A DNA stretch of 64,000 nucleotides from assembly GCF_050948175.1 (NCBI RefSeq), contig NC_135195.1:9762001-9826000 (forward strand), given 5' to 3'. Origin of the DNA: Xylocopa sonorina. Its lineage: Eukaryota; Arthropoda; Insecta; Hymenoptera; Apidae. A program made the translations under genes and the position numbers. The notes beneath the pieces are model-generated. The model saw only the letters and a program-made list of their open reading frames with translations, was not told where the DNA came from and did no database searches. Positions 60,701 through 64,000 of this stretch are shown one piece after another; positions within the stretch are counted from its first letter, which is position 1, and each line of letters opens with the position of its first letter.

Positions 60701-63700
60701 AAACAATCGTTACTCTCGTCGTAAAGCGGAACACAGGGAACATGTATTCTTCATTCGCTTAAGCTACAATTTCGTCGAGAACGTTGTCGAGCAAACCAAA
60801 CTCCTTTATTTCGCTTCTCTCGTGTATCCGCAAAACTTGCGGAACGTTCTTCAGAAACATCCAAAATTCTTCCAAAGACGATTCCTCAAATCTCTGACCA
60901 TTTACATTCGCCTGTTCCATTTACTTGGCGTGTACATCTAAACACCGAGAAAATGGAATAATTTGCGAGAAAGTGGAATCGATCGGGTTTACCGGAAATA
61001 TCGATCGCTCTACCTCGCACAAATTTCGAGCGAGTGACCGTGTGTCGGATTTTCTGCGTGCCGTTAAGTGGATAGCCCGGATGACCTTTAAATATACGAA
61101 TAGGTTGTCGAAAAGGATCGGTTCTGCACGTAAAAATCCAAATTAACGGGAACAAAGGTCTCGGTGGAGCGTGATTGATTCGATCGTTCAGCCGTCACCA
61201 AGCGTTTAAGCCGCAAATCCGGCCCGGAGTTTGAGGTTGCGCTTTTATTTTTTTCCTTCCCTTTTTTAAGCCGCCAAATATATGGCGGTTTTACAGCGTC
61301 GCCTGTTTCCACCGTTTGGCCAATCTATTGAATTTTTTACGCCCCCGTAATCACACATAACAATCCGTTTAATTCGATAACGACCGTGCGCCGATTGCGG
61401 TTGACTTTAATGATTTGTTAACGTTCCAACGTTCCCCTGATCCGTAATGGCTGGGCTGTCGTTGCGTGCAATGTCTTCCATGGTAAATTGTACTGCTCTT
61501 CAATTTCCCTCTGATTTTCGATTCACCTGCTCCCCGTATTTCACTTCAGCTATACTGATTTCCACTGTCTCGAACGTGCTGTTTCAAAGAAATTGTAGAA
61601 ATTCGTTCCGCGAAAAAGTGAAGAAAATGAAATTTAACTTTCACGCAGACGAGACGCGTAAAGAAACGGAACGACTGATTATAATTAATCAACGAAACAT
61701 TCTCATCAATCGGCTTCTGCTCGCGGAACGCGAAAGACTAGATTGCCCGTCCGTTTTGCCGGGATTCGAGAAAACTAATCACTGGGAGCCTCGCGAGAAT
61801 ACCGCGTGCACGTTGGTTGAAAATCAACGGTGCAACGGTACGCTCGTGGAATGCATTTCAGCGTAGACGTTGCAACCAGGCCCCAGGTACGAGCCCGTGT
61901 CTCGATTCATCGTGAAATGCAACGCGTCGAATGGAGAACGATTCCATCGTAATTATCGTAACGAACCAATCGGACTCGATCCGTGTTTTTCGTGCCACGA
62001 CCGCGTTTTCGAAGAGATCGCACTGCTGGATTATAGGTCGGGGCACCGAAAATTTTCGTTTACATTGTAAATCACGAAGGGGCGCGCGGACATGCCGGCG
62101 ATGTCGCGATTGCGTTTCTGGAACGCGAACTGGGGAGATCGCGGAAACATTTGCACGAAAGTTTCGCCGGAACTAGCTTCTTGCGCACCAGCGAAATTGA
62201 TATTGGTGGAAACACGTAGATAGGAATTAAACTTGTCCGACCGGAATCGTTGTTGACGGTTCTCCGCGCCGCGGAGGATTTTAGTTTCCGTGACCACGGA
62301 TCTGTGGACGAAAATCGGAAATATTAAAAGAGTCATTCTTGTAAGAAAATGTATCGTGTCGCGTAGAATTGCTTTTTCGAACTTTACAAATATACCTTCA
62401 CTTTCATTTATTTCACCGTTCGACTTGTCGCATTTCACAGTGTCACCCCATTGCACCACCACCACAAATCACCCCCGAAGCATGCAGCACAATCGAAGAT
62501 ACCGAATCAGTCAGCTACATCGCGCGTTCGCGCATTTTTCCGCTAGCGAGCTCGTCACGAGAGTCAATTTTCCCGATCGCGGGGACAATTTGGCCCAATC
62601 AGCTGGCCGGCGACAGGAATCGCGCGAAAGTATCTCGAAAATGGCGCGCGTGCGACAGGTCGCGTTTCGATCAGCCGGTCGTCGTGCGAGCGGGCGATTT
62701 GTCATCGCGATCTCGTTGCAAATAATTAAGACGGAACGCCGGGAAGCGAACGTCGGGCGGCCCCCGGCGAGAAATACGGCGGCGCAGCCAGGGTTCCTTC
62801 CGGTTCCGAGTCGCAGCCGGCGGCAGCTGCGGATAAAAGAGAATTGCTTTAATTACGGCGTGCCATTTGCAAACAGCCGCGCGTGCACTTTGATAGCCAT
62901 GCTTCGCAGCTTATTTCTGTGAGCAGGAAACGGCTGAAGCGTCGCGGGCTGCAGGATCTTTTCTAAAATTTATGTACGCGTGTTATACGCCTTTAGCCAG
63001 CGGCACATGTCCGTTGCCAGTCCGCGCCGTTGCTTCCGTCTCCGACATCAATCCTGCCCGTACGTACGCGTCTCTGCGTATCGCACGGACGAATGCTTGC
63101 GACGTAGCAACTTTAGTTACGTAAATTATTCTTGGTCTGTATCGAATAATTGCGTCCCCTTGGACCGTCGGGTAGCAGGGCGGACTTAACGCGAGAGATC
63201 GTTTCGCGAGTGAAACAAAGCGTAAGAGGGAACGAGGATAATTTTAAACGTTTCGTATAATGCATTGCTAAATATAAATCGCATGCAATTGCCTCTGAGA
63301 GTGTAGTTCGGATTAATCGGACGACAGATCGTTAAAAATGTCACGCGAGGCTATATAAAGTGTAAGAATAATTAACGCGACGAATTTTGCCCGCTAGCGG
63401 ATTGCAATTTCTAGTCGAACTGCTATGGAACGAAGGTACCAGCTCTTCAAAGACAGCGCACGTTAATGCGATTTTAACGATTCGAATTCCTACCTTATGA
63501 ATTTCATCGAGGCGGGGACGTGAAAACACCGGCGGAATTACGCGCCCCTGGCTTGTATCAGTGGCGGTGGGATCCTATTAATTTATTCAGAGGTTATTTA
63601 AGCGTACCCAGTAAGATACTGTTCCGGTATCGATTGTTATTCGTCGGTATTTACGCCGCTACCGATTCGCCCAGCGCGAGGCGGCATTAGAATTTAGATG

Positions 63701-64000
63701 CGTACATTAGAGGAATTTAGCGTGGTCGAAACGGCGGCGTACTAACGACCATTTGTTTATTATGTGCACGTGTCACATTGTACACGCGTTAAATGCTTCA
63801 ACGCGGACGTGAGCCCGCGTGTCTGTGCCAGTTGACGACGATTCATCGGAATTGCTGCTGCGCGCGTACCAGTTTACGGAAATTTTCGAAATTCGATTTG
63901 GATCTCTCGCGTTCGTCTTATGAATGAATCGTTGCACAGCAAAACCTCGGATACTCGAACCGTCGTGAAACAAGCAGAGGAGACATTTAAATCTAATCTT

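Larger units (their letters stand above)
45416..64000 (+). other. unc-13: unc-13 intron 4, at least 18.6 kb, not closed in window
   Basis: The exon expected next would follow the C2A with a GxGxW(L/V)SLD-type motif. I searched by eye and did not find it. The stretch includes a CpG-rich promoter-like block (51.83-52.35 kb), a purine tract (52.66-53.01 kb), a GC-rich block with open frames (53.25-53.66 kb), two poly(A) runs and a short tandem repeat near 57.7 kb. From 55.2 to 64 kb I recognise no gene. Confidence 0.6.

Noticed and set aside
60555..61866. Two plus-strand frames of 128 and 139 codons that look partly protein-like
   Set aside because: No domain or splice support. By rough calculation several frames of this length are expected by chance in 64 kb of this composition.

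Overview
The window is nuclear DNA from an insect. Genes are sparse, introns are long with GT..AG ends, the background is AT-leaning but rich in CpG, and microsatellites are frequent. The two recognisable proteins and the high CpG content suggest a hymenopteran (bee, ant or wasp). That lineage call is an inference; I cannot name the species. There are no operons, CRISPR arrays or ribosomal genes.

Two genes are solid, arranged head to head. (1) On the minus strand at 4,026-5,987 is a complete five-exon gene for a methyl-CpG-binding-domain protein of the MBD2/3 family, a NuRD chromatin-remodelling subunit. Its exons join in frame into 223 residues, and the splice pattern leaves out the second half of the MBD fold. 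(2) On the plus strand, from 15,555 to past the right edge, is the 5' part of unc-13, the synaptic-vesicle priming factor. Four small coding exons (15,555-15,576; 37,600-37,629; 41,707-41,809; 45,298-45,415) join in perfect phase into 91 residues that form the N-terminal C2A domain. Their introns are about 22.0, 4.1 and 3.5 kb, and the fourth is at least 18.6 kb. The rest of Unc-13 (C1, C2B, MUN, C2C) is not seen and should lie beyond 64,000.

Layout. 1-2,470: AT-leaning, no gene. 2,475-2,640: a possible minus-strand promoter and first exon of a gene that would lie left of the window. 4,026-6,200: MBD2/3 and its promoter. 6,200-12,900: AT-rich intergenic DNA with a 31-bp minisatellite and a CTCF-like motif. 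12,950-15,576: CpG-rich unc-13 promoter and leader, with a YY1-type motif, many microsatellites and one 185-codon ORF. 15,577-64,000: unc-13 introns and four exons. The introns hold a diverged 287-bp tandem duplication, hairpins, purine-rich tracts and a second CpG-rich promoter-like block at 51.8-52.4 kb with a palindromic CRE. That block could be an internal promoter for a shorter unc-13 transcript.

The two genes do not work in one pathway: one acts in chromatin, the other at the presynaptic active zone. Most other open frames are what chance gives in DNA of this composition. A few coding-like ones are listed as candidates and marked as such.
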